60,787 nt of DNA, from contig NZ_JADEXU010000032.1 of the NCBI RefSeq assembly GCF_015206895.1, positions 1-60,787 of the forward strand, read 5' to 3'. Positions 37,500 through 47,300 of this stretch are shown one piece after another. The first letter of the stretch is position 1; the number at the start of each line of letters is the position of its first letter. The DNA is from Nostoc sp. LEGE 12450. Lineage in GTDB: Bacteria; Cyanobacteriota; Cyanobacteriia; Cyanobacteriales; Nostocaceae. Under the pieces are notes generated by a model that searched no databases, had not been told where the DNA came from, and saw nothing but the letters and a program-made list of their open reading frames with translations. The translations under genes were made by a program, and so were the position numbers.

Positions 37500-40400
37500 C
37501 CAACCTAAATTTTTGACGTAAGCAATTGTTTTACCACCAAAGAAAACATTGACATTGGCTATAATGAAAGGTTTTGGAGATAGTCCAATTTCAATAACTT
37601 CTAGTTGATAGGTCAAGATGCCTGAAGTTGGAGTAACTTGTCCACGAAAACGTACTATTTGGGGACGCTGAGGCACTATTTGAAATCTGCCATCTACAGT
37701 ATTAGTTTGGAGTCCCAAGAAGAGGAGATAAAATTGTAATAACTGAGAGCTACCTTCAACCATGAGACTACCGGGCATAGTCGGGTCATTTTGAAAGTGA
37801 CAGAGAAAATACCAATCATCTGGCTCTACAGATTTTTGAGCCGTAACTAAACCTAATCCTGCGGCTCCCCTTTTGGGTTCAACAGATAGTACTTTATCGA
37901 GCATTAACAGCTTTTGTGGGGGTAAGCGTAGGGATGGATTCAAGCCATTTTGTTGATAGCGATCGCCAAAGCAACCAGCAATATTACCTTGGCTCAAATA
38001 GAGCAGGTCTTTCCATTCAAAAGTAGATTTTTCACAAAATAGTGGCGCTTGAAAATTCTGCTTTTCAATTTGGCTTTTTAGTTTCTCGTCACGCGCCGAA
38101 ACAATAATACCTTGTCCTTGCTCTAGTTCCTCATCTGAAAATAGCCCGGCACAGCCTCCAGATACTTTCAGAAACAGTTTATCGTTAATAAAACATTCAC
38201 AAGTAAAAAAGACTATCAAATTGTAATTAGTTCTGACATAAGAATTGATTTTGACAGTGTAACGAACGGTTTTAATTTCTTCGGGTTGTTCGCAGAGAAA
38301 TGTAGCAGTTAAGTCTAGTAAGCGAAATGACCGTTGCCCTTTATTCTCGAAGTCAGTCCCAAGATAGCCAAGTAAAAGTAAAAAACCCTGTGCTGACTCT
38401 TCATATATTCCTAGCGGAATATGACCGTCAACCGAATACCAAGCATCTTGAGGAAAATCATATTCGGTTTCGATGAAACCTGTATTATATTCACCTCGTT
38501 CACCTGCAATTTTTGTGACGCGACTGACAAATAGATAAGGAGGATTTGGTAGGCGGACTCGTCTCAGATAGGGGTCGATAACTTCAAAATCTTTACCTAA
38601 TACTTTTGAAACTGTACCTTTAGCAAACTCCAAAACATCCACTTCATTGTAAACAACGTTTTCAGGCTTACGGCTAACATAATTTTTAGAGCTATCCGCA
38701 TCATAAAAATCACGCTCTTTATCCATAGTTACCGCGATTTTCGACGAATCATTTGCTTTGTAAGCATCGTTAGCAATCTTCAAGCTGGTTTGTAGTTTTT
38801 CAGCTCCAACTAAACTTAGTTGTTTCTGTTGCAGTTGTAAATTACTTGCTGACAAGCTGACTATATTTAAATCTTCACTATTTGTATCAACAGGAATAAG
38901 TGGGTAGCGTTCTAGGGTAATAGTCTTGAGTAAAGATTTCTTTTTACTACCGCTTTCTTGTACCGAAGAATATAGTGGTGATAAATTCACAGATACACGA
39001 TGGCTGAGAAGTTGTGCCAAGGCTTTGACAATGGCAGTAAAATCATCAGATCCTCTGCGATTTATGGATACGGTAGTGTGTTCTTTCTGTTTTAGGTTGT
39101 CAGCAATCCATCGGGAACAAGTGTTCCCAGGGCCTATTTCAATAAATATCTTAGCTCCATCTTCATAGACTCGATTAATCAGTTGAGGAAAATCAACACG
39201 CTGACAAAATCCTCGACTAATGTTGTGAGCTAGGGATTCTTTCTCAAGAGGAATCAAGTTGTAATTAGCTGATGAATAGAAATTAATTCCTGATACATTT
39301 TGAACGGGTGAGGTATTAAGTTTGATCAGATCATCGTATTCAGAAAGCATCAAATCGCAATGAAGTACCATATCAGCAGATGAACGGAAAGCTTCACAAT
39401 TCAAGGCTGCAATCACTCTGAGACAGGCTTGGGGTTCTCCAGCAATGACAACTTCTGTCGGCGTGTTGATATTTGTCAAATAGACCCGGTTTTCTTTTTC
39501 TAAGCAAGAACTAACTGCGGATACCGGAGCCATGAGAACATAGCTATGCCACACAGGTTCGCCCTCATTATTGGGATTGTAAGGTAAGCCCCAATCATCC
39601 CGAACTGTATTTTTAGCACCGACTAAGCGTGTTTTAAATAATTCAGATGAATGCACAAAGTTGCTAACATCTTCACCGCTAGTCCAAGCATTCAGAGCGT
39701 ACAGCATGGTGCTTTCGCCCATACTGTATCCAAATGTAGCTTGAGGCTCCACTTGAAAATAATCTCTTAATATGTGTGTTAACAAGACTGAAAAACCTGT
39801 TCCAGTAACTTGCATTGCTAGAGGATCGTTAAGCAATTTTGTTTCTAAGTCTTCTAGTTGCCTTTTTGATAATTTATTCAGGCTTCTTGGATAAAGTTCT
39901 TTGTCTCTAAAGAATAAGCTGGGATTAGAAACAAATTTGGAGGCACGGTCATGAATTTTGGGAAATAAGTGGAAAAGTTTTCGACCCATGCCAATAAAGG
40001 AGTTCAAAGCACCTGGGTAAACAAAGGCGATAGTACCTTGTTTACCTAAAGGTTTAGCGGTGAAATAGCTACCCGAAGGGCTTTTCCACTCTTTACCTTG
40101 AGCAAAGGCATTAGAAATACCCTTACGCCCGCGCTGGATTTCCCGAAGTAATTCGTCTTGATTATGTCCGACAATTGCTAATGCATAAGTCGCCTGGGAA
40201 TCACTTTGAAAAGCAGCAAAAGTTTGACTAGCAGTGTTAGACAAAGATGAGCTATTTTTAATCGATTGCTCTAATACATCAAGTTTCTCAAGTAAAGCCA
40301 ATTCGTCGCTAGCAGCAATTGGAAAAAGATAAAAGGGGCTTTGTTCCAAATACCTGTTGCTGCGGTCTTGCTGGCTGGAGTCTTCTGACAATATTAAATG

Positions 40401-41648
40401 AGCGAACGTACAGTTATTAGCTAGGCTGTTAATAGCCGCTACTCTTTTCGTTAGTCCTGTACTCAAAAGCCAAGGTCTAGACTCAGTAGGGACGTAGAAA
40501 GGACTGTTTTGCCAAATTTCTGGCTTTTTCGGGCTAGACCACTGCGGTGTTGCCGGAATATAACGGTTGTAAAGGCACAGAGCAGTTTTAATTAAGCTGT
40601 CAATTCCAGATGCAATATGTGTATGTCCGATATTGCTTTTGACACTGCCAATTGCACAGATAAATTCGGAGTTAGGAACTCGATAGGCTTCGATTAAACC
40701 CTGGATTTCGGCCTCATCTTGCTGTTCAACCCCACTAGCAAAAACTTCCACATAGCCGATGTCTGCGGGACTCACTCCTGCTTTCTCAAAAGCCTTTTGG
40801 CAGGTTTGTCTAACTGATTTCTCTGGGGTAGCAGAATTTTTATGTATGAAACTAACCGCGTCAATCACTGCATAAATGCGGTCTTGGTCGTAGCGAGCTT
40901 TTTCGTATCGCTTTAAAACGATCGCTCCGCCCCCTTCACCCACTATTGAGCCACTGGCATTACAATCATAAGTGAGGGTGAGTTTACCAGTATTTGTGTC
41001 GGTGGTGCGATCGCACTCCAGTCCAGCCAAATATACTGCACTTACAACAACAGCATCTACTGTCCCAATGGTGAGCAGCATTTTGGCTATCTCTAGCGCC
41101 TCAAAAATTGAATTCTCTTCAACATTTACAGTTAAATTAGGGCCGGAAATATTCCATAAAGTAGAAATTTTTTGCAAAACAGTATTTGTTTTTTCACTGG
41201 GATTATTTTCATTATCTATAACCTGTTGGTTAAACGCATCAAACTTAGTATTAATTTCGCTATTTTGCTTTTCTCTAATAGCAGTAACAATAGCCACTTT
41301 TGGCAGTGTTTTTTGCTTTTGATCTAAGTTTGCATCACTCAGAGCATTATCAATCACCTTCAGCATTAGTAACTGCTCAGGATCGTATTTGTCTAAGTCA
41401 TTGGGTGGGATTTTGAAATGAAAGGCATCGATTTCAAAATCTTGAATATAAGCTCCCAGCAATACTTCATCATTTTGAGAATCCTGTCCTTCCAATATTG
41501 GCTGATTTTGCTGTGTGCCTTGATATCTTGTAGAAGGAACAGGAATAAAATGTTGAGTTGCCTCGTAAATACTACGCTCAAAGTTATCCAATCCATAGCT
41601 TGTACCAAAAAAAGCATCCATGCCTACAATTGCCAGATTTACTGTCAT
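37470..41648 (-). CDS. PfaC/HglC-like synthase subunit: KS-like chain-length factor, AT, two hotdog DH domains
   Basis: 1392 residues. The N-terminal KS-like domain lacks the active Cys (NVEENSIFE where KS has DTACSSS, near 173). The first His motif is also changed (VEVFASGVEQ), while GSVKSNIGHTH is kept. This is the signature of a chain-length factor. An AT follows with GYSMGEST near 643. Two FabA-like hotdog domains end the protein. In the first (near 1072) the catalytic His position appears to be Trp (AWYSVDGHIPLG). The second has CHFQNDPTMPGSLMVEG near 1283, with its His. PUFA synthases place KS-CLF-DH-DH in PfaC, and heterocyst-glycolipid HglC proteins are related. It should dimerise with the active KS of the 44339-48358 protein to set chain length. 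Confidence 0.88.
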   Translation of the reverse strand: MTVNLAIVGMDAFFGTSYGLDNFERSIYEATQHFIPVPSTRYQGTQQNQPILEGQDSQNDEVLLGAYIQDFEIDAFHFKIPPNDLDKYDPEQLLMLKVIDNALSDANLDQKQKTLPKVAIVTAIREKQNSEINTKFDAFNQQVIDNENNPSEKTNTVLQKISTLWNISGPNLTVNVEENSIFEALEIAKMLLTIGTVDAVVVSAVYLAGLECDRTTDTNTGKLTLTYDCNASGSIVGEGGGAIVLKRYEKARYDQDRIYAVIDAVSFIHKNSATPEKSVRQTCQKAFEKAGVSPADIGYVEVFASGVEQQDEAEIQGLIEAYRVPNSEFICAIGSVKSNIGHTHIASGIDSLIKTALCLYNRYIPATPQWSSPKKPEIWQNSPFYVPTESRPWLLSTGLTKRVAAINSLANNCTFAHLILSEDSSQQDRSNRYLEQSPFYLFPIAASDELALLEKLDVLEQSIKNSSSLSNTASQTFAAFQSDSQATYALAIVGHNQDELLREIQRGRKGISNAFAQGKEWKSPSGSYFTAKPLGKQGTIAFVYPGALNSFIGMGRKLFHLFPKIHDRASKFVSNPSLFFRDKELYPRSLNKLSKRQLEDLETKLLNDPLAMQVTGTGFSVLLTHILRDYFQVEPQATFGYSMGESTMLYALNAWTSGEDVSNFVHSSELFKTRLVGAKNTVRDDWGLPYNPNNEGEPVWHSYVLMAPVSAVSSCLEKENRVYLTNINTPTEVVIAGEPQACLRVIAALNCEAFRSSADMVLHCDLMLSEYDDLIKLNTSPVQNVSGINFYSSANYNLIPLEKESLAHNISRGFCQRVDFPQLINRVYEDGAKIFIEIGPGNTCSRWIADNLKQKEHTTVSINRRGSDDFTAIVKALAQLLSHRVSVNLSPLYSSVQESGSKKKSLLKTITLERYPLIPVDTNSEDLNIVSLSASNLQLQQKQLSLVGAEKLQTSLKIANDAYKANDSSKIAVTMDKERDFYDADSSKNYVSRKPENVVYNEVDVLEFAKGTVSKVLGKDFEVIDPYLRRVRLPNPPYLFVSRVTKIAGERGEYNTGFIETEYDFPQDAWYSVDGHIPLGIYEESAQGFLLLLGYLGTDFENKGQRSFRLLDLTATFLCEQPEEIKTVRYTVKINSYVRTNYNLIVFFTCECFINDKLFLKVSGGCAGLFSDEELEQGQGIIVSARDEKLKSQIEKQNFQAPLFCEKSTFEWKDLLYLSQGNIAGCFGDRYQQNGLNPSLRLPPQKLLMLDKVLSVEPKRGAAGLGLVTAQKSVEPDDWYFLCHFQNDPTMPGSLMVEGSSQLLQFYLLFLGLQTNTVDGRFQIVPQRPQIVRFRGQVTPTSGILTYQLEVIEIGLSPKPFIIANVNVFFGGKTIAYVKNLGWQLTERYQDS

Positions 41649-41678
41649 TTGTATTTCCTTATATATAACTAAGTATTA

Positions 41679-43445
41679 TTAATTAACAATTGTTGAGTTA
41701 TCTATTTTTAAACAAGAATTGTTTAAGAAAAGAAGGTTAAGCCGCTCACTTGTAGTAACTTGCATTTGTGAAATCTGGATGTATATTTGCCCTTGCTCAT
41801 CGTGTGCTGTAGCGCTAGCATATACATTACTTTCACTTCCTGATAAAACTTCTACGGAAACATAAAATTCTTGGTCTAATGGAATTGGTCTGAACTGTTT
41901 TAGATTTTGTACTTTCAAGGGTAAGCTGCCTAAATTATAAAAGTGTCTGACCCAAACTAATAGACACTGAAATAAAATATCAGATGTGTAAGGATTGAAT
42001 GTTTGTAAGGGAAACTGCCCTTGTTTTTCTACTTCAAGATTGTCTAATAAACATTGAGCAGTCAGTTTATCAGAAGTGATATTGAGAATCCGTTTTATTC
42101 CCTGAAAAATTGATCTGTGAAATAACATTCCATTTTCATAAGGTAAAAGACTGAATACCTCTGGATCTTGATTTTGAGTAAATTCTTTATAAATAGGCGC
42201 TGAAGGAATTTCCTGTACAAGCTTTATTTGGGCACTGTAATGATAATGAGGTATACCTTTGCTACTTTCGCTCCATAGCAACGCTTCAAAATTTATTTCT
42301 CCAGAATCAGATTTATTAATTTCCTTTAAATCCAAAAAATATTCTTTTGCAAGAGTTTCATCGAAAATAATTCCCTTAAGAACTTTGTAACTGTTACAAT
42401 TAAAAAATTTGTAACCTGGGTAAAGTTGCTCACAAGTATTAGCAATCCATGCTATGCTGCACATTGCTGGCAAAACAGGATTACCGCCAATTACGTGATC
42501 GTAGACAAATGGGTTGGCTGCTAATGTTAATTTCCGGCGAATCCGAAATGACTGTAAATCAGGATTTAGCTGTTTTCTTTGGGCTACAATTGGGCTGCTA
42601 ATTACCAAAGTTTGTGCAGTTCCATGATTAGAATAATTCAGTTCATTAACTAACATCTGGCTCCCAACTTCCATCGGGATTAGTTCCATATTTAGCTGCT
42701 CGAAGAACTTCTTTAATTGTGGTGTAACCATCCCGCCATCCCAAGGGCCCCAGCCGATAGAAACTACGCGGCAATAAGGGTATTGACGCTGGAGTAAATA
42801 GGCTGTTTTATTGAGTATTTCGTTGGCTAGTGCATAATCCGATTGACCTGGATTACCATAAAAAGCTACAAAAGAGGAAAAGAGAACAATGAAATTTAAT
42901 CGATTTGCTTCTACGGAGCTAATTAAGCTTTCTAGACCTTCAACTTTAGCAGAATAAACAGTTTCAAAATCCTGCTCTGTTTTGTTTTCAATTAACTTAT
43001 CTGCTAAATTCCCAGCCCCATGAATAATTCCTGTAATTTGCCCTAGTCGCTGAACGATTGGTGCTAATTCCACCTGTAAAGCAGAATGATTGGTAATATC
43101 GACACTGAGATATTCTGCTTGCCCTCCAGCTTGTTGAATCGTAGAGAGGGTTGTGGTAATTTCTCGCTGGGCTGATAAATAATTAAATGCTTTTTGGATT
43201 TTTACAGGTGTAGGTTTATCGCCTTGGGCAATTAAATCCTGCATAATCCGCTTTTTTATTTCGGCTTCATTATAGCAGTCTTTTGCCCATTCTGGTTCAG
43301 TTTTAGCAATTTGGGAGCGACCAAGCAATATAAATTTACACTGATATTGCTTTGCTAATTTGATGGTGCATTGCGCTGTAACCCCTCTTCCTCCACCGCT
43401 AACAAGAATAACGGATGATGAATCAATTTTGGTGTTTCTGTTCAT
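41679..43445 (-). CDS. PfaA/HglD-like catalytic ketoreductase plus dehydratase
   Basis: 588 residues. Residues 1-290 are the catalytic half of a PUFA-type KR: NAD(P)-binding VSGGGRGVTAQCTIKLA, IIHGAGNLADK, and Ser, Tyr and Asn in FSSFVAFYGNPGQSDYALAN. From about 300 a DH-type hotdog begins with the intact motif DHVIGGNPVLPA (HxxxGxxxxP, His near 315). In PfaA the structural half of the KR precedes this in the same chain; here it is the separate 43600-44286 frame, about 154 bp upstream. It starts 154 bp after that frame and ends 30 bp before the CLF gene, consistent with one transcript. It likely reduces and dehydrates the iterative beta-keto intermediates. Confidence 0.88.
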   Translation of the reverse strand: MNRNTKIDSSSVILVSGGGRGVTAQCTIKLAKQYQCKFILLGRSQIAKTEPEWAKDCYNEAEIKKRIMQDLIAQGDKPTPVKIQKAFNYLSAQREITTTLSTIQQAGGQAEYLSVDITNHSALQVELAPIVQRLGQITGIIHGAGNLADKLIENKTEQDFETVYSAKVEGLESLISSVEANRLNFIVLFSSFVAFYGNPGQSDYALANEILNKTAYLLQRQYPYCRVVSIGWGPWDGGMVTPQLKKFFEQLNMELIPMEVGSQMLVNELNYSNHGTAQTLVISSPIVAQRKQLNPDLQSFRIRRKLTLAANPFVYDHVIGGNPVLPAMCSIAWIANTCEQLYPGYKFFNCNSYKVLKGIIFDETLAKEYFLDLKEINKSDSGEINFEALLWSESSKGIPHYHYSAQIKLVQEIPSAPIYKEFTQNQDPEVFSLLPYENGMLFHRSIFQGIKRILNITSDKLTAQCLLDNLEVEKQGQFPLQTFNPYTSDILFQCLLVWVRHFYNLGSLPLKVQNLKQFRPIPLDQEFYVSVEVLSGSESNVYASATAHDEQGQIYIQISQMQVTTSERLNLLFLNNSCLKIDNSTIVN

Positions 43446-43488
43446 TTTACTTATTTTTAGTACGCCAACACAGGGATTGAGATGAGCT

Positions 43489-43560
43489 TAAAAAAACTGG
43501 GTTCCTGTGGTTAAACCTTTGTTATGTGTTATGTATAACCTTCAAGAAACCCAGCTTTTA
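43489..43560. repeat. Imperfect inverted repeat separating the two KR halves
   Basis: taaaaaaactgggttcct (from 43489) is mirrored by agaaacccagctttta (43545-43560). It occupies most of the gap between the structural and catalytic KR halves. Similar gggtttctt repeats are widespread in Nostoc, so it may be a small mobile repeat that has separated, or settled between, the two halves. Confidence 0.6.
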
Positions 43561-43599
43561 ATCTGCTGTAAAACCGATCTAAGTTAGCCCTGTGGATTA

Positions 43600-44286
43600 C
43601 TAAGCGATAGATGCTGTTTGGGATGCTAGAGTTACTCTTCTCTGGGAGTTATATGCAACTTCCAATATTAGAGAATTAGGATCATGCAGTTCAGCCATAA
43701 TCAAGTTTGCTGAAGCTTCTGCATTTAATTCGGGACTCAGGTCGATTGCTCGGCAAAACACTCCTTCCCACTCCAGATTGAGAGTTTTTGTAAGACCGAA
43801 CAGACCACCACTAATGGCGCTGAAGTCAATTGTTGCCCCTAGTCCAAACTCACCATCAAGACGAGCAACAGTGAGAAAACAACTGCGTCCTGCTTGTGCC
43901 ACTTGATTGAGCGATCGCTTTAAGTACTTTGCTAAAAGAAATACACTCTTGAGGATGGACTTTTCAGATTTGGAATCATATACCTGATGTTCGGGATGCA
44001 GATGGATGAAAGCTCCAATCAAACCATAAGTCTCTGAGATGATTGTCAGTTGCTGTTGCAGGTGTTCTTCACTAAAATCCGCAAGTGCGACACGATTCAC
44101 TCCTTGGGGTAGAGGTGGACGCTCCATCACTATAGATTGAGGAAAGCTAAGAACAACTACTTGCCACCCTTCCTCGCTCAAGAGTTTAGCTAATCTATTG
44201 GTGGTGAGGGAACCGTCATCTGTAAGTAGACAAGTATGAAACTCTGGTAGAGTAAATTGCCAGAAATCAGGTACAGATAGAGGCAT
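43600..44286 (-). CDS. Structural half of PfaA/HglE-type ketoreductase, frameshifted from the upstream KS-AT-ACP
   Basis: 228 residues resembling the non-catalytic N-terminal half of a PUFA-type KR: HTCLLTDDGSLTTNRLAKLL, LIGAFIHLHP, VARLDGEFGLG and LFGLTKTLNLEWEGVFCRAIDL. It lacks its own NADPH-binding and catalytic residues. The same frame is open upstream of its ATG through QRCLVKLMPLSVPDF, which is family-like, back to the A9 run at 44357-44365. Dropping one A there joins it to the KS-AT-ACP protein. It is therefore best seen as the C-terminal part of that protein rather than a true separate gene. Confidence 0.8.
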   Translation of the reverse strand: MPLSVPDFWQFTLPEFHTCLLTDDGSLTTNRLAKLLSEEGWQVVVLSFPQSIVMERPPLPQGVNRVALADFSEEHLQQQLTIISETYGLIGAFIHLHPEHQVYDSKSEKSILKSVFLLAKYLKRSLNQVAQAGRSCFLTVARLDGEFGLGATIDFSAISGGLFGLTKTLNLEWEGVFCRAIDLSPELNAEASANLIMAELHDPNSLILEVAYNSQRRVTLASQTASIA

Positions 44287-44338
44287 AAGTTTGACCAGAC
44301 AGCGCTGAATGCGGTGATTTATTTGAGGTTGCTGGTCA

Positions 44339-47300
44339 TCAGACCACGCTGAGGCATTTTTTTTTAGCCTCTGCTATCTTTGCCCCCAAGTAGGCACTAA
44401 TCTTGCCAATTGTTCGCTGTTCTCCTAGTTCTTCTGGACTCAACTTGGGCAAATTAGGAAATAAATCTTGCATTGCACCGATAATTTCGGCCCTTTTAAT
44501 TGAGTCAATTCCCAAATCTGCTTCTAAGTGCATTTCTGTCTCTAACATCTCTGCTGGATAACCTGTTTTATCACTGATTACACTCAACAAAGACTCGGCT
44601 ATAGAAGCATTATAAGACTCTGTTTCTATAGATGAATTTTCTTGCGTAACGGGTAATGGAATAGTCAGATGACTGATTGAATTAGTTTGTACTTGGGCAA
44701 CTGGTGTGGTAGATACCACAGTATTGACAGGAGTTTCTAGTTTAGGAGTCTGATCACTAACAGAAGTAACCTGTGGCTGGACAACTGGTGTTGTAAATGC
44801 CAAAGTATTTGTCGGAACCTGTTGTTGAGTTTCTAATGTTGGTGCTTGAGTGACAACAGGAGTAGCCTGTGGTTCAGCAATTTCTGTAGTGGCAGTTGCA
44901 ACTAAATTAGCTTGTAGCTCGTTAGTTAGTGTTTTTTCAACAGTTGAATCTATGCGCTGATGGTTGGGATTAACATTTCCTAATAGCACACGATATTGTT
45001 CCTGCATCAATTGAAAAAAGGATTGAGAGGATTGTGCTTGACTCTTGAGATATTGATCGTGTACCCGCAGAATTTCAGACTGATGATTATAAAACTGGAT
45101 CAAAACATTCTCTAAATAACTACCTACAACAGGAAAGGTATTATGAGCGGATTGGGAAATAGGTTGCATCATCTCTTTTGACTCAATGTAAGGAACAATA
45201 AAGGACAAATCTGAAGTATTAGCAGTCTCAGTTAACGGATGTGTAGATGTGGCAGACATAAATTCGGTGGGAATCACATCTGTATTAACAGTTACAGGTT
45301 CTAAAAAGGCAACATCTGCGTTGACAGTTGGTTCTGGTACCGTGACATCAATGGGAACATTTGTATTGACAGTTGTAGCTGCCGATGAAACGAATTGAGC
45401 AGCATTAGCTGTTTCGAGTTGATTGATCTGATGACCATCTTGTAAAGCTTTTTCAAAAGCTGTTTTTGTTTTCTCGCTGACATAGTTACTGCCTTTAAGA
45501 GTTATATTTAGCCGATTATTTTTTGCAACTTCGGTAGATGGAGGCTCAAACTGATAGGGATCAAGATTTTGTAAGGATAAACCAGCTACACGTAGTTGCA
45601 TAACTGCCTGCCGCATTTGGAGATCGCTATCTTTTTCCCGGCTGGGATTCAGCGCGATCGCTAGGTGGGGGCGATCGCCAAGGGTAGCTTTCACAAAATT
45701 GCTAAGGATTTGTCTGGGACCAATTTCCACGAAGCAATAACCACCAGCAGCATAAAGATTTTCTATTTCTTGTTCAAACAGTACCGACTGAAGAAGATGC
45801 CCTTCAAGGGTTTTTTGAATGCTCTCAGGCTCAGTTGAGTAAGCTTTGCCAGTGGTATTGGAATAAACGGGAATTTTTGGGCTGTGGAAAGCGATCGCCC
45901 CAATCGCTTCGGCAAAGGGTTGGCACGCATGACTGACGAAACGGGTATGAAATGCCGCAGATACGGGTAGTGGGGTGACAGAATAACCGCGTTTGCTCAG
46001 AATTTGTTGGATGGTAGCGATTTCTGGCTTTGCCCCCGATAGCACAACCTGATTGGGAGAATTAAAGTTAGCAACATTGAGATGAGATAAACCTTTGATT
46101 ATTTCCGGAATTTGCCGAATATCTCCATTTACAGCCAGCATACTTCCAGCATCACAATCAGGATCATTTTTTGTGGTACTCATTGCTTGACCCCTAGCTT
46201 TAACTAGGTAGAAGTAATCTGCATCACTTAAAACCCCAGCAGCCCAGAGTGCCGTTAATTCTCCAAAGCTATGCCCCATAACAAAATCTGCCTTGAACCC
46301 AGCCTGTTGGAGGATTTTGTATAAACCCGCACTAAAAGCACCGATTGCTGGTTGAGCATTTTCAGTCCGTTGCAAAGCTTCAATCTGGCTAGCTTTTTGA
46401 TTGCTGTCAAATGTAGGGTGTGGGAAAACAACTTGAGAAACTGGTTGTAAACCATTTTCAATGAAGAGGTCATCCAGAGATTTGTAAGCTTGGCGCAGAG
46501 TAGGGAAGTTAATGGCTAGTTTACTACCCATATTCAAATATTGAGATCCCTGCCCTGGAAACATAGCTACCACTTTACCTTCAAGAGACATACCTAACTT
46601 GCGGTAGTAAACCCCACGAGGATGTTCCCAAGTTGATACTTGTGGTTGTTTTTGGAGCTGCTTAATCGCAATCTGTAGTAATTCCCCAGCTTCTACTTGG
46701 GATATAGCTACAAACCCCACTCTAGCGGCAGCAAGAGGAATATCTGAAGATTTACAGCTGTTAATTAGTTCTTTATAATATTTATTGCCAGTGGCGGATT
46801 CTAACTGTGACTTTGCATCCTCACATTTAGCAAACAACTGCTCTGGAGTATCAGCCCAAAGTAGAACTGACTGAGGAGCGTTGTGCAAACGATAAGCAAA
46901 GTTTTGTTCGCTCTTATATTCTTCTAGGACTACATGATAATTTGTGCCACCAAAACCAAATGAACTTACTCCAGCTCGTCTGGGTGTGTCTGCATCCGGT
47001 TGGAGCCAGGGTCTAACCTCTGTATTTAGGTAAAACGGAGAGTTGTCAATTCCAAATTTAGGATTCGGATTAGTAACGTTAATAGTGGGCGGTAGTACCT
47101 TGTGATGTAGAGCCAGTACCGCTTTAATCAGACTCGCAGAACCCGCAGCAGCCTTAGTATGCCCAATTTGAGATTTGACACTCCCTAGTGCAATATGCTC
47201 TTTTTGAAGGTTGTTCTCAGTGAAAACCTCATTTAAGGCTGTAAACTCGCATAAGTCACCAACTGGAGTTCCAGTGCCATGCGCTTCGATTAGGCCAATA

